Shown one piece after another: positions 10,816 to 19,688 of a DNA stretch of 64,000 nt. The notes beneath the pieces are model-generated. The model ran no database searches. It was given only the letters and a program-made list of their open reading frames with translations, and was not told where the DNA came from. Origin of the DNA: Hirundichthys speculiger. Lineage: Eukaryota; Chordata; Actinopteri; Beloniformes; Exocoetidae. The stretch is taken from contig JAGFBZ010000741.1 in NCBI GenBank assembly GCA_018398805.1, positions 62,001 through 126,000 of the forward strand. The letters are read 5' to 3'. Position numbers and translations under genes: made by a program. The first letter of the stretch is position 1. Each line of letters starts with the position of its first letter.

Positions 10816-10919
10816 TACCTGGAGAACAGGTAAATTAATTTAGAAAGGAAGGAGAGTGGAGTCGCGGACCGTTTTCACCGTTCCTCTCGTTATGGAGGGA
10901 AGCGGGCTGCGCATGCGCA
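10816..10919 (-). promoter_or_regulatory. CpG-type promoter-like segment, minus strand, with repeat copy 2
   Basis: The 12-bp palindrome TGCGCATGCGCA (10908-10919) is a perfect NRF-1-type site, common in TATA-less vertebrate promoters. Downstream on the minus strand is the second 72-bp unit (10816-10887), which ends CTCCAG|GTAGGC, a good splice-donor context. This is the strongest host-promoter signal in the window. No start codon lies in the unit, so any exon here would be 5' UTR. It may equally be part of an uncharacterised repeat. Confidence 0.4.
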
Positions 10920-11824
10920 TAAGGGACTCAGAGAAACAGGTCAAACGGTCCTGCACTGCCACCTACTGACCAAAGTTTTATTATTATTTACGGATGAAAA
11001 CTGAATATCACAAATTGGGTCTTTAAAGTAAATAAAATAAAGACAATTCCACAACATTAAATACAAATAACGCAACCACACACTAGTGTGATAACACTTA
11101 GTGGGCATCGCAATTGCACAATTTTATAATATACCTATTTCATCGTCTTGGTGTTATAGCTTAAGTGGACATAGTAATGCTGTATTACCAGTTGGAACTG
11201 AAAGCCATTTGGGTGTGTTTATGACCAGAGGGGGATGTCAGTGGGTGAGAATATGAAGAAAAAGTCATTTTACAGAATTACCTCTTGTTCAACAAATCTA
11301 CTTCGGTCAAATAGCACTACTCACTTAGGTTTTAATACCATTTCTCTGCTTTAACTGAGTGAAGGAATTTATAACTGTCTCATTTGGATCTTTTTGTACT
11401 GTGATAAAAGTTTAATATATGGATATCAGGAAATCGGCTTTTGTGGACACCATGGTTTATCATAGTTAAACTCTCAGGCTGGAGCTGTGTAATCTGCCTT
11501 TGTGGGAGAAGATTGCACTTGTAGCAGAGACCCAAACCCCAAACTTTAAGGAATTGAATCCTAGTACTAGGGTGGCTTCTTGTGTCAGTGGTGTCCAGGA
11601 AATACTTTTTTTTTTTTTTACATAAATTATTGTTTTATTCACCACATTGCTGCATATACAAAATATACTGCCGACTTTCAGCATCTAGTGCTTTAGATGT
11701 ACACGTAAGCCATGCTGTCATTTACATTCAGCATGTCCACAAGATATTAGAAAAAAAATGAATTTGTTTCAAAATACACATGAACATCTTAGTCTGACGG
11801 AAACTGAACTACGTTGCAGACTAA
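10920..11824. other. Intergenic sequence, nothing recognised
   Basis: No gene or element end recognised. Confidence 0.4.
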
Positions 11825-12172
11825 GGGCCCGATCTTCCGCCAGATCTCCTAAAGCCGCTATTAAGGGGTAGCGGGTAGCGAGAGGGGCATTCCCATGCAA
11901 AGAACACAAGCTTCCACCCTTCCTAAACCCGCTATCCCGCTTGCGTTACCCGCTATATTATGCATAGGAGTGGTTAGGGCGTTCCACCTGTTAAACCAAT
12001 CAGTGCATCAGTAGCCATTGCCTTTAAGAGCAGGTTGTGCTACCCGGAAACCGTTTTGGAGCGTCTTTTCATTCAGATTGCAGCAGCTCTTGTGCGCAGC
12101 TCATCTGGGACTCTGCTGTAGAGCTTCCTCCCCTTCTTTCCTCCTCCTCCTCCTCTGCACTGATATATAAAT
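11825..12172 (+). mobile_element. Truncated GGGCCC-type element
   Basis: It begins GGGCCCGATCTTCCGCC and follows the first 350 bp of the element at 1982 almost base for base, including TAGGGCGTTCCACCTGTT and GGGACTCTGCTGTAGAGC. It stops after the shared CTGCACTGATATATA. The right half and inverted end are missing. Confidence 0.8.
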
Positions 12173-12452
12173 AAAAATATTTTTACACTGACAATTCCTA
12201 TCGGCAACCTGAAAGTCCCAGATAGTCGGTGCACTCCCAGTAAACACACTGGTCGTCTATGGTTTAACTGGCAAGCAAGCCGTTTAAGACGATCTCTGCT
12301 ATTTTTTCAGGGGTTCAACTGAGGCCAAATCATGTTTTTTATATAAGAATTAATTCAAGAGGTAGAGTCGTTTGTGCATGACTACATGTGACCAGGTGTG
12401 ACCAGGCTTTTTTTTTTCTTTTTTTTGTGTTAAAAGACGAAAAAAACGTCAT

Positions 12453-12523
12453 AAAATGTCACTTTTTAATTAAAAATTTTTTTTTGATTGACAATTGAAA
12501 ATGGAAAGAATGAATAATGGATT
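12453..12523 (+). mobile_element. Terminal fragment of the long-TIR family
   Basis: AAAATGTCACTTTTTAATTA to TGAATAATGGATT matches the right terminus of the complete element at 55158-56613. Its end falls at the element's expected last base. It abuts the hAT relic that follows. Confidence 0.65.
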
Positions 12524-12527
12524 GGTA

Positions 12528-12893
12528 AAGTTACTGAACTTTAACATGGACAATTTCATTTTAAAGTTCTCCCTGATGGAGGATTCAACAGAAGCAAGGT
12601 TATTTGTAACAGCTGCCAAGTTGAACTCCCCATTAAAAGTTTCTGCTGTTACCGCAGAAATTTCCTGTTTTAATGTTCTGATTGTGCTGAGCCACAATCA
12701 TTTTGTTGGATTTTGTTCGTAGACTTTTTTTAAATTTTTATAAAAACAGGATGACATTAATGCCTTGGCAGTGGCAATAAGCTTTATTTTATTTTACATT
12801 TTTTAAGATGAGATGAGATTTACACTGATTATGTGTTACTGACAAGTGTTGATGTTAAAAGTTATTTGATCGTTATTTAATCATTGCCCAGCC

Positions 12894-12896
<3 letters not shown>
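12528..12896 (-). mobile_element. hAT-like relic, sister of the outer element at 5 kb
   Basis: Read on the minus strand it starts TTAGGGCTGGGCAATGATTA and includes AAGCTTATTGCCACTGCCA and AACTTGGCAGCTGTTACAAA, shared with 6910-7130. Only one terminus remains. The 75-codon ORFs on both strands are repeat sequence. Confidence 0.75.

Positions 12897-12969
<73 letters not shown>
12897..12969. repeat. (TA)n microsatellite
   Basis: Pure TA tract immediately outside the hAT terminus, as at 4903-5041. Confidence 0.93.
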
Positions 12970-12970
<1 letters not shown>

Positions 12971-13027
12971 ATGTCCAATCTTCTGCTATGCAACATTTAT
13001 GATAATCCAGAAAAAATGTAAAGATGA

Positions 13028-13434
13028 TGTGGAATTAAAATTGTGCTTGCATATTTGGACACATATATTAAGAGTAAAATTAAAGTTGCTAAAAGATCTG
13101 TAGGTCACAGGCTGAGCTAGAGTCATAAAGTTGTAGGCAATAAAAAGACAACTGGGCTGTGTCGGGGTGATGTGTTCTTGTTGGGGGAAGGAACGGGGGA
13201 CAATGGGGGAGTTGCCTTTAACTAACAGAATGTGTCAATAAAACTAGCCTGTGAGCTGCAGAGTCAGAGATCAGCTAGAACCTGGACAGAAAGGACAGAC
13301 CAGGGTCTGTCAGCTGATCTCTCCCTCTGCAGAGGCAAAAATATAAAAAGTGTCATGACTATTATTGAATTTAAATTAATCTCACTTTGAGTCCACAGAT
13401 CAGCAGTCCGGGGAAGGTCAGGTGAACCACAACA
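13028..13434 (+). repeat. 5' LTR
   Basis: 407 bp, starting TGTGGAATTAAAA and ending ACCACAACA. It contains an AATAAAAAG box at about 13139, and the poly(A) signal AATAAA at 13237-13242. It appears identical to the 3' LTR over its full length. U3, R and U5 limits cannot be fixed without transcript ends. Confidence 0.95.
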
Positions 13435-13437
13435 AAT

Positions 13438-13455
13438 TGGGGGCTCGTCCGGGAT
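13438..13455 (+). promoter_or_regulatory. Primer-binding site, tRNA-Pro
   Basis: TGGGGGCTCGTCCGGGAT lies three bases after the 5' LTR. It is complementary to the 3' end of tRNA-Pro and is the PBS used by murine leukaemia-type viruses. Confidence 0.95.
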
Positions 13456-14410
13456 TGCGAAATTACTGCTGATCAGGACAACGATTGAACATGAGGAGCA
13501 GGTACGAACGGACGAAGGACACGGGCCGGCCAAAATAAGGTAAGCAGAACCTGTTTAATCGAATCTGCATTGAGTACTTCTAAAATTACTCGTGTCCTAA
13601 GTCTAAGTAGTATCTGGTCCGTAAAATAATGAGATTATAAGGGAAGAAATAAGGATATAAAGATTAAGAAGAGAAATTAGAGATATAAGAGAAGATTGAG
13701 AGTAATAAGGGAAAAAGGGACTCCTAGAGTTTGGCAACTCCACCAGTGCTCTGACGAGGGGCTGGCTTAGCTGGGTTAGAGGCCCGGGGGACCTGAGGAA
13801 CCCCCTAATTCTATTAAATTTAGGACAAGACCAGGCAAAACACAAGGTGTGAATGTTGGATGACTTGAAACTGAAACAGCAATAGCACTTTTTAGGTTGT
13901 TGTTGGAGTAAGTGAATGGAAATCCAAATTACAGATATATAAAGTTTTGGTGTCGTGGTGAAGAATTAATTCTGAACCACATGGACTGAGAACTCGGAAC
14001 AATAGCGTGTCATATCTCTCAGTCGGCCAGAACTTAGGTTAGAATCCTTAGAGTAAATAAAATAACTGTGAGTTATCTCTTTTTGGACCCTGAGATAACA
14101 AGACCAGAGTTTAAGTCCTGTGAGTTCAAGCATGTCCCTAAATGAGTGAGGAAATAGAATTACACACACACACGGGTAATGCATAAATGTTGAATGTGTA
14201 TGAATGCTAGTGGAAGTTATACCATAGCAGCAGCACAGCCTTGAAACCTGGCGGTGTTAACATAACGGCTGTGATTTGTTGATATACGTTTAACTTTACT
14301 GGATTAAGGAATTTGAGTGTAATAAATTTGGAAAATAAGTGAGCAACCGTAACGATAGTGAATACATAACTAGGACTTGACATTATTTGGACTAATTTTT
14401 AAACAGCCAC
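13456..14410 (+). other. Proviral leader
   Basis: About 950 bp between the PBS and the first gag-like frame, with no long ORF. In gammaretroviruses this region carries the packaging signal and a splice donor. I cannot place either by eye. Confidence 0.5.
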
Positions 14411-15160
14411 GTGGTAAGAAACAGTTTTTATTCTGGTATAATAAAGAACAGGAAGACTGATGACATGGACAGAGAAGACGTAGATGATGACTGCTGGGAC
14501 CCAGGCAGCCCCTATAAACTAGTCAAAGAACAGAAGACACTGATAAGAAAAGGGCCAGAACAGGAAAAAGGAGAAAACCCCCACCATATGTCCCCAGCGC
14601 TCCCCCAGAAGGTAATTCATCACCTGGAGGAATGTACCCAGTGTTACATATGACTCAGGCAAACTGAAGGCGACAGGCTTAGAGAACATTTTCCCAGGGA
14701 CGGGGGGAGCAGATACGGTCAAACACGTATCAGTATCAGGGGCGCTTGTGTCCAACCCCCCATTCAGTGTTGTAAAATCAGTCACACCAGACACAGTCCA
14801 GAAACAATGTGATGATTGGGAGATTAGAGCTCACAGAGAGGGAAGACCCACTAATCCTGTCATAAAAATACCAGTGCAGGCTCCATTAACCCCCACTTCG
14901 CACGGCCCGTAGGAAACCAGACTGACACACGTGGTTTTCTCCCACGCTCCTCCCCCCCAGTGCGGGCAGTGTCACAATGGCTGTGACAGGGGCATGGAGA
15001 AAAGATAGTGAGATAGACACTGAAGGAGTTGGGTTGTATCAGGGTTGCACAAGCTCCGGTGAGTCTTGTCATTAAGTTGTGAGGCCCCACCCAGGCTCAT
15101 CCCCTAATTTGATTGACTTTAAGTCAGTAGCAAGAGAGGATGACGGGGGAAGCTATAAAT
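14411..15160 (+). pseudogene. gag: gag N-terminal region (matrix/late-domain), broken
   Basis: An 80-codon ORF opens at 14411 and a different frame carries the clearest signal. Codons 14578-14589 read PPPY and 14593-14604 read PSAP, two adjacent retroviral late-domain motifs that recruit NEDD4-type ligases and TSG101 for budding. Their lying outside the ORF that begins with ATG shows at least one frameshift. Further stops follow. The matrix N-terminus and its myristoylation glycine are not identified. Confidence 0.6.
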
Positions 15161-15286
15161 AGCTTCCTTACCACATTACTCAGCAAACACACTCCCCTTA
15201 GCACTGAGTTAGGTAGTGAAGATAGCCTAGCAAATAGAGGAGGCGAACATTATGACCTGAGAAACATCGCCCGGAAGTAATATAAC

Positions 15287-15904
15287 ATGCCAGTACTAGC
15301 CACTGGAGCAGGAGGCATTAGATATAAACCATATGGGATAGGGGATATAACTTCATTATGTAATAAATTGCCTCCCATTCATGGTGGAGGTAACCTTTGG
15401 CTACAGGCTCTGCATGCTCAGACTGCAGGTTACACTTTAGCATTAGGAGACTACAGGGCAGTGGCTTCACGCTGCATGACAGCCACGGCTTGTAGAGAAA
15501 TCGAGGCTAACTGGGGAGTGACAGGAGCGAGAGATGATGAACCTTTCCGCTTCCACAGTGTTAATTTAGGTTAAGTGATCAGAGAACGCTGCCCCACGCC
15601 CATGGAGGGAGTGATCCCCAAATTAGACTGGGATCCTACTGTGAACCCACGTCAAAATTTGGAGGAATGCAGGACCATTTGGAAAGGTCAGACAGGATGT
15701 AACCCCAATAACAGTGCCACCCAGAGGGTTTGGTACAGAAATGCTACTCTTGAAGGAGTACCTGCTGCAGTCAGAACAGCCATGACTAGCAATCCTGATT
15801 TGCCAGGTGCAGACAGCACTAAGTGGGAGATGCACTTAGTCCACCATTTGACCTCTGCAAAAGAGGAACTCCGTAAAGAGGAAGGGGCCCTCAAGGACTT
15901 ATAA
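15287..15904 (+). pseudogene. gag: gag capsid region
   Basis: Two abutting frames of 95 codons (15287-15574) and 109 codons (15575-15904) lie in the same phase and are separated by a TAA. The composition is capsid-like, with QALHAQTAGYTLALGDYRAV in the first part and EECRTIWKGQTG in the second. Charged coiled sequence follows (SAKEELRKEEGAL). In the family this protein builds the core shell. I recognise it by position and by resemblance to other fish retroviral Gag proteins. The exact clade is unknown. Confidence 0.65.
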
Positions 15905-16300
15905 ACACAACTGTTAAAGATGCAGCTGGCGGAGGCCAGATAAAAAGGAATAGATAAGAAGAAAAAAGAGGCGGAGCTACAGACAATTATGTATGAAGGT
16001 GCAGTTGGAGGCCCTCCTGGAGAAGGAGGAGGCCAGTGAAAGGGGAACACAGAACACATGCAGATGGGTCTTTATGGAGGCCGTGAGGGCTCGGGGGCCG
16101 GAGTTATTCAGGGGGACCTTTAAGAAAGCAGGGGGGGTGCTGATTGTGAAAATGAGGACACTGAGCATGGGACTGCTCATACGAAAAGAGACTATATGCA
16201 GGCAACGGCTGGCATGGACCAGGGACACAGAGGGGTCAGACAACAATTATCTGCCCATTTCACTTCTGCTGTTGGATTTCTGGGGGAAAGACAGACTCTA
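15905..16300 (+). pseudogene. gag: gag C-terminus / nucleocapsid region, degraded
   Basis: A lysine/glutamate-rich stretch after capsid, then a region where nucleocapsid is expected. I do not find an intact C-x2-C-x4-H-x4-C zinc knuckle in any frame, so the RNA-binding finger appears lost or the segment is divergent. Confidence 0.4.
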
Positions 16301-16570
16301 CCGTTTATCAAACTCTTGACCGCCCTGATAGGGCCACAGGCTCTCACTCACAGCTGTTTTGTATTCATCAGCGGTACTTGCTAACCTGCTGGGAAGAGAC
16401 TTGCTGATCAAACTTGGAGCTTCCATCCTTTGTGGACCTGAGGGCCTCAGGGTTTGCCTCCCTGATGGCACTGCACTGAACTGTCAAAACGCAGCCCCTG
16501 GTGGGAAACACCAGTATCTCCTGCAACCACTCCAGGAGCTTAATGGACCTATGCTGGGCTCTGATTGACC
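16300..16570 (+). pseudogene. pro: Retroviral protease, C-terminal remnant
   Basis: The 69-codon frame from 16359 contains LLGRDLLIKLGASI, matching the conserved C-terminal LLGRDLL block of retroviral aspartic proteases. The N-terminal catalytic D-T/S-G is not visible, so the active site is missing or out of frame. It lies between gag and RT, as expected for gag-pro-pol order. Confidence 0.6.
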
Positions 16571-16711
16571 CAGAAGCACTAAAGCACCGAGGTATCCTCT
16601 CTGTTTGCTGGCTTGGAAGCCCTGGTTCTCTGGTCTCCACCTTTATGTGTCTCCTCCAGACCCTTTGCATGTGACAGTGTTCTACGATAGACACCAGAGT
16701 GATATTTTCAT

Positions 16712-17116
16712 TTGGAATTTGAGGATGAGTTAGTAGGTCAGAAATATGAGATTGTAACTAGTAATGTTTACGCTGCCCCAGAGGGGGTGGTAGCACACAC
16801 CCTGTTGACCCCAACACAGTACAGCTGGTTTAAGATGAATGAGGACAGTGTTCCCCACGTATCTTTGACTCTGCATCTGGGACATCAGGCTAGAAAATTA
16901 GGTGGTGTGTTAGAACTCTCCCTTACCCAGAAGGACTGGATCCCCACAGAGACTCCAAGAGTGTCCTTCTCGCCAGGTACGCATACAGACAGAATATCTT
17001 GGGAAGCAGTTGATGAGGCCACTTTAGAACATGTACAGAGAGATAGGCATCATGGTAGAGAGCGCACTGACCTCACCCAGCTACTCAGACTCATGGTCAA
17101 ACATATAGGCATGTGA
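16712..17116 (+). pseudogene. pol: pol: segment upstream of the RT core
   Basis: A 134-codon frame resembles the protease-RT linker of fish gammaretrovirus-like pol, including APEGVVAHTLLTP and SVPHVSLTLHLGHQA. It ends at a TGA after KHIGM. The next bases already encode the RT connection region. The RT fingers and palm with the Y-x-D-D catalytic motif, normally several hundred bp, are therefore absent. Confidence 0.65.
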
Positions 17117-17118
17117 AA

Positions 17119-17760
17119 TCTGGAGGCTCCTCCAGACTGGAACATAGAGGCAAAAGAAGCTTTCATGAAACTCAAACAAGCCTTAGCCACCGCTATAGAG
17201 CTGGTCTCCCCTGATTACACCAGTTACTTTTTATTTTGGATGTTTCTGGAACATCACATACAGCAAATGCAGTTCTGTTCCAGAAAAAAGGGGGTGAGAG
17301 ACAAGTACTGATGTATATCAGTATAATGTTAGATAACCTTGAAAAAAGGCACCACGAATGCACAAAGCATGCAGCAGCGGTAGCCAAAATAATTAAAAAC
17401 AGCACATGTGGTGATGGGACATCCGCTCAGGATACTCACATGGCAGACAGAATGAACACCTTAGGAACAGGTGATGAAGGAAGAGAAAGTCAGACCCGAC
17501 TTACAGAGCGCACCACTAGAGGAAGCAGTAGATCTGTACACTGATGGATGTTGTTACCGACATGAGACAGAAGGGTTGCAAGTAAACATCTACACAGACT
17601 CAGCCTATGCAGCGGGAGCAGTAAATGCAGGAGTAGGTAGAGGCATTTTTGTGTAAAGGATGTGATGAAAGTAGGTTCAAGATATGCAGAGGAAACAATG
17701 CAGCAGACCAGGCAGCTAAGAAATGTGCAGGATATCAGGTAAAGTTGATCATGATGAGTT
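17119..17760 (+). pseudogene. pol: pol: RT connection and RNase H remnants
   Basis: Short segments in different frames carry a connection-type block (EAFMKLKQALA near 17155), an RNase H start (LYTDGCC near 17535) with its first catalytic aspartate, a second aspartate block (IYTDSAYAAGAVN near 17590), and a C-terminal GNNAADQAAKKCAG near 17690. Order and spacing match retroviral RNase H, but frameshifts and stops separate the blocks, so no working enzyme could be made. Confidence 0.7.
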
Positions 17761-17849
17761 CAGAGAGTGAATGTTCTCCAGAGTCAAGATTAGAAGAGGT
17801 AGTGAAACTCCAAAAGGGGGCCTCACCTGAGGAAAAGACAGTATGGTAG

Positions 17850-18953
17850 ACAAGAAGAGGTAGACAAGATGGAGAAGGTTTATGGAGAACCCCAGATGGT
17901 AGACTCATTTTACCCTTAGGAATCAGAAAATGCATGAGAAGAAGCACACAGTGTAGGAAGGATAGGACAAATGATGAGAAACCTGAATAATTGGTGACAT
18001 CCTTACATGAAATAGATGATAGGCGATTGGGTGAATGGATGTAAGGTATGTCAGGTGTACAACTTGAGACCGACTCTTAAACCAGGACTAGGAAGGTTTC
18101 CTTCGGAAGCAGTGGCAGGAAGAGAAATCATCATCGACTACACTGACATGATTGAAAGAGTAAATGGTTACAGATATTTACTAGTATGCGTAGATGCCTT
18201 TACAGGCTGGCCAGAAGCATGGCCTGCAAAAAAGGAGGACAGCCAAACAGTTATCAAATGTCTGATCAACCATTACATCCCTAGACACGGTTTTCCGATG
18301 AAAATAAGATCTGACAACGGAACACATTTTAAGAATCAGGACCTACAGCAGGTCGAGGCCATGGTGGGCCTCAAACAGTCTTTCGGCACCGTCTACCACC
18401 CGCAATCCCAGGGAAAGGTAGAAAAGAATGAATCAAAACTTCAAATTAAAATTGGGCAAAATCTGTGCACAGAATCAAACAAATTGGGTTGAAGTATTAC
18501 CACTAGCTCTCCTGTCCATAAGAAGCTCGGTGATTCAGACAGCAGGATTTACCCCACATGAACTGCAGACAGGGAGACCATTCCCAGGACGAGCACCAGG
18601 TTACCAGGTTTAGAGCCCCTGAATCGGGAACAATCCCATAAAGCATATTATAAGAACATTTACAGTCTGGTTTCAGCTTTCTCCTAACAGATTTCACAGC
18701 GACCTGAGGGAACAACAGAGGGCTCCGATCCAGAAACAGATTGGATCCTCCTGAAGGTCATCAAGAGTAAGTGGTCTGAACCCAGGTGGACAGGACCGGT
18801 CCGGATCATCAAAATAACGTCGCACGCTGTGAGATTGAGAGGAAAGGAGACACCTGGTTCCATTGGAGTCAGTGTGCAGCAGCAGCAGAGCCACATAGAT
18901 CTTTCTCACAGGTCAAGGCAGACCTGAAGGAACCATTCCACCTGAGAAAGTAA
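17850..18953 (+). pseudogene. pol: pol: integrase, frameshifted
   Basis: Upstream sequence has the WRTPDGRLILP block of the integrase N-terminus. The 158-codon frame from 18016 has C-K-V-C of the HHCC zinc finger and the catalytic core: IIIDYTD, IRSDNGTHF, then glutamate in GKVEKNE, with 35 residues between the second D and E (DD35E). After the core the frame shifts by one (61-codon frame from 18428). A GPF/Y-type module (RWTGPVRIIKI) lies near 18785. The last frame ends with a TAA at 18951-18953. The catalytic triad is visible but the protein is interrupted. Confidence 0.8.
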
Positions 18954-18959
18954 CAGAGC

Positions 18960-19164
18960 CAGACTCATGAAGGGGTAGAATAACCCCCAGTCTGAGCCAG
19001 TGAGTGTGGGGAAGTCGACCCCCACGCTCACTCTCACCATCAAGCAACAAGGGGCAGAATAATCCCCAAGGTGGTGAGCACAACCTTTGAGGTAGTCTAC
19101 CCTCAAGGTCGAAGAATAAAGGAGAAGAAGGAGCAACAGAGTGGTTGAGTTTCCCTCCCACTCT
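18960..19164 (+). promoter_or_regulatory. Cluster of five predicted stem-loops between pol and the 3' LTR
   Basis: Five inverted repeats follow each other: 18960-18994 (CAGACT/AGTCTG enclosing GGGGT/ACCCC), 18999-19032 (13-bp stem with one G-U), 19033-19078 (CTCACCA/TGGTGAG enclosing GGGG/CCCC), 19083-19109 (ACCTT..GAGG pairing with CCTCAAGGT), and 19138-19164 (AGAGTGG/CCACTCT). Loops 1 and 3 share AGAATAA between G4 and C4. The cluster starts a few bases after the last pol stop, where env would begin. A structured RNA at this place resembles in position the constitutive transport elements of simple retroviruses. The function is inferred. Confidence 0.6.
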
Positions 19165-19265
19165 CAAAGAGAACTTTTAATTTGTGTCTGTGAAGTATGT
19201 TTATGTGATTGTTTGATTATGATGTGATATATGTCTTTTGATGTGTTGAACTCTTAAAAGAGTTC

Positions 19266-19274
19266 AAAAGGGGG
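19266..19274 (+). promoter_or_regulatory. Polypurine tract
   Basis: AAAAGGGGG three bases before the 3' LTR, the usual plus-strand primer. Confidence 0.85.
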
Positions 19275-19277
19275 AAT

Positions 19278-19684
19278 TGTGGAATTAAAATTGTGCTTGC
19301 ATATTTGGACACATATATTAAGAGTAAAATTAAAGTTGCTAAAAGATCTGTAGGTCACAGGCTGAGCTAGAGTCATAAAGTTGTAGGCAATAAAAAGACA
19401 ACTGGGCTGTGTCGGGGTGATGTGTTCTTGTTGGGGGAAGGAACGGGGGACAATGGGGGAGTTGCCTTTAACTAACAGAATGTGTCAATAAAACTAGCCT
19501 GTGAGCTGCAGAGTCAGAGATCAGCTAGAACCTGGACAGAAAGGACAGACCAGGGTCTGTCAGCTGATCTCTCCCTCTGCAGAGGCAAAAATATAAAAAG
19601 TGTCATGACTATTATTGAATTTAAATTAATCTCACTTTGAGTCCACAGATCAGCAGTCCGGGGAAGGTCAGGTGAACCACAACA
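19278..19684 (+). repeat. 3' LTR
   Basis: 407 bp. I saw no difference from the 5' LTR when reading both through. It is followed by the ATGA target duplication. Confidence 0.95.
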
Positions 19685-19688
19685 ATGA

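Larger units (their letters stand above)
13028..19684 (+). mobile_element. Endogenous retrovirus, gammaretrovirus-like, defective provirus
   Basis: Two 407-bp LTRs read as identical and are bounded by TG...CA and a 4-bp target duplication ATGA (13024-13027 and 19685-19688). An 18-nt primer-binding site complementary to tRNA-Pro follows the 5' LTR and a polypurine tract precedes the 3' LTR. The order is leader, gag, protease, RT remnant, RNase H, integrase, then a structured non-coding region. Total length is 6657 bp. The reading frames are broken in many places, the RT fingers/palm segment is absent, and no env is seen. Matching LTRs imply very recent insertion, so the copy must have been mobilised by proteins from another locus. 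A solo LTR of the family is at 29674-30087. Confidence 0.95.

Noticed and set aside
18900..19277. env gene of the provirus
   Set aside because: Only about 320 bp lie between the end of pol and the polypurine tract, with no ORF over 60 codons in the sense direction and no signal peptide or fusion-type segment.
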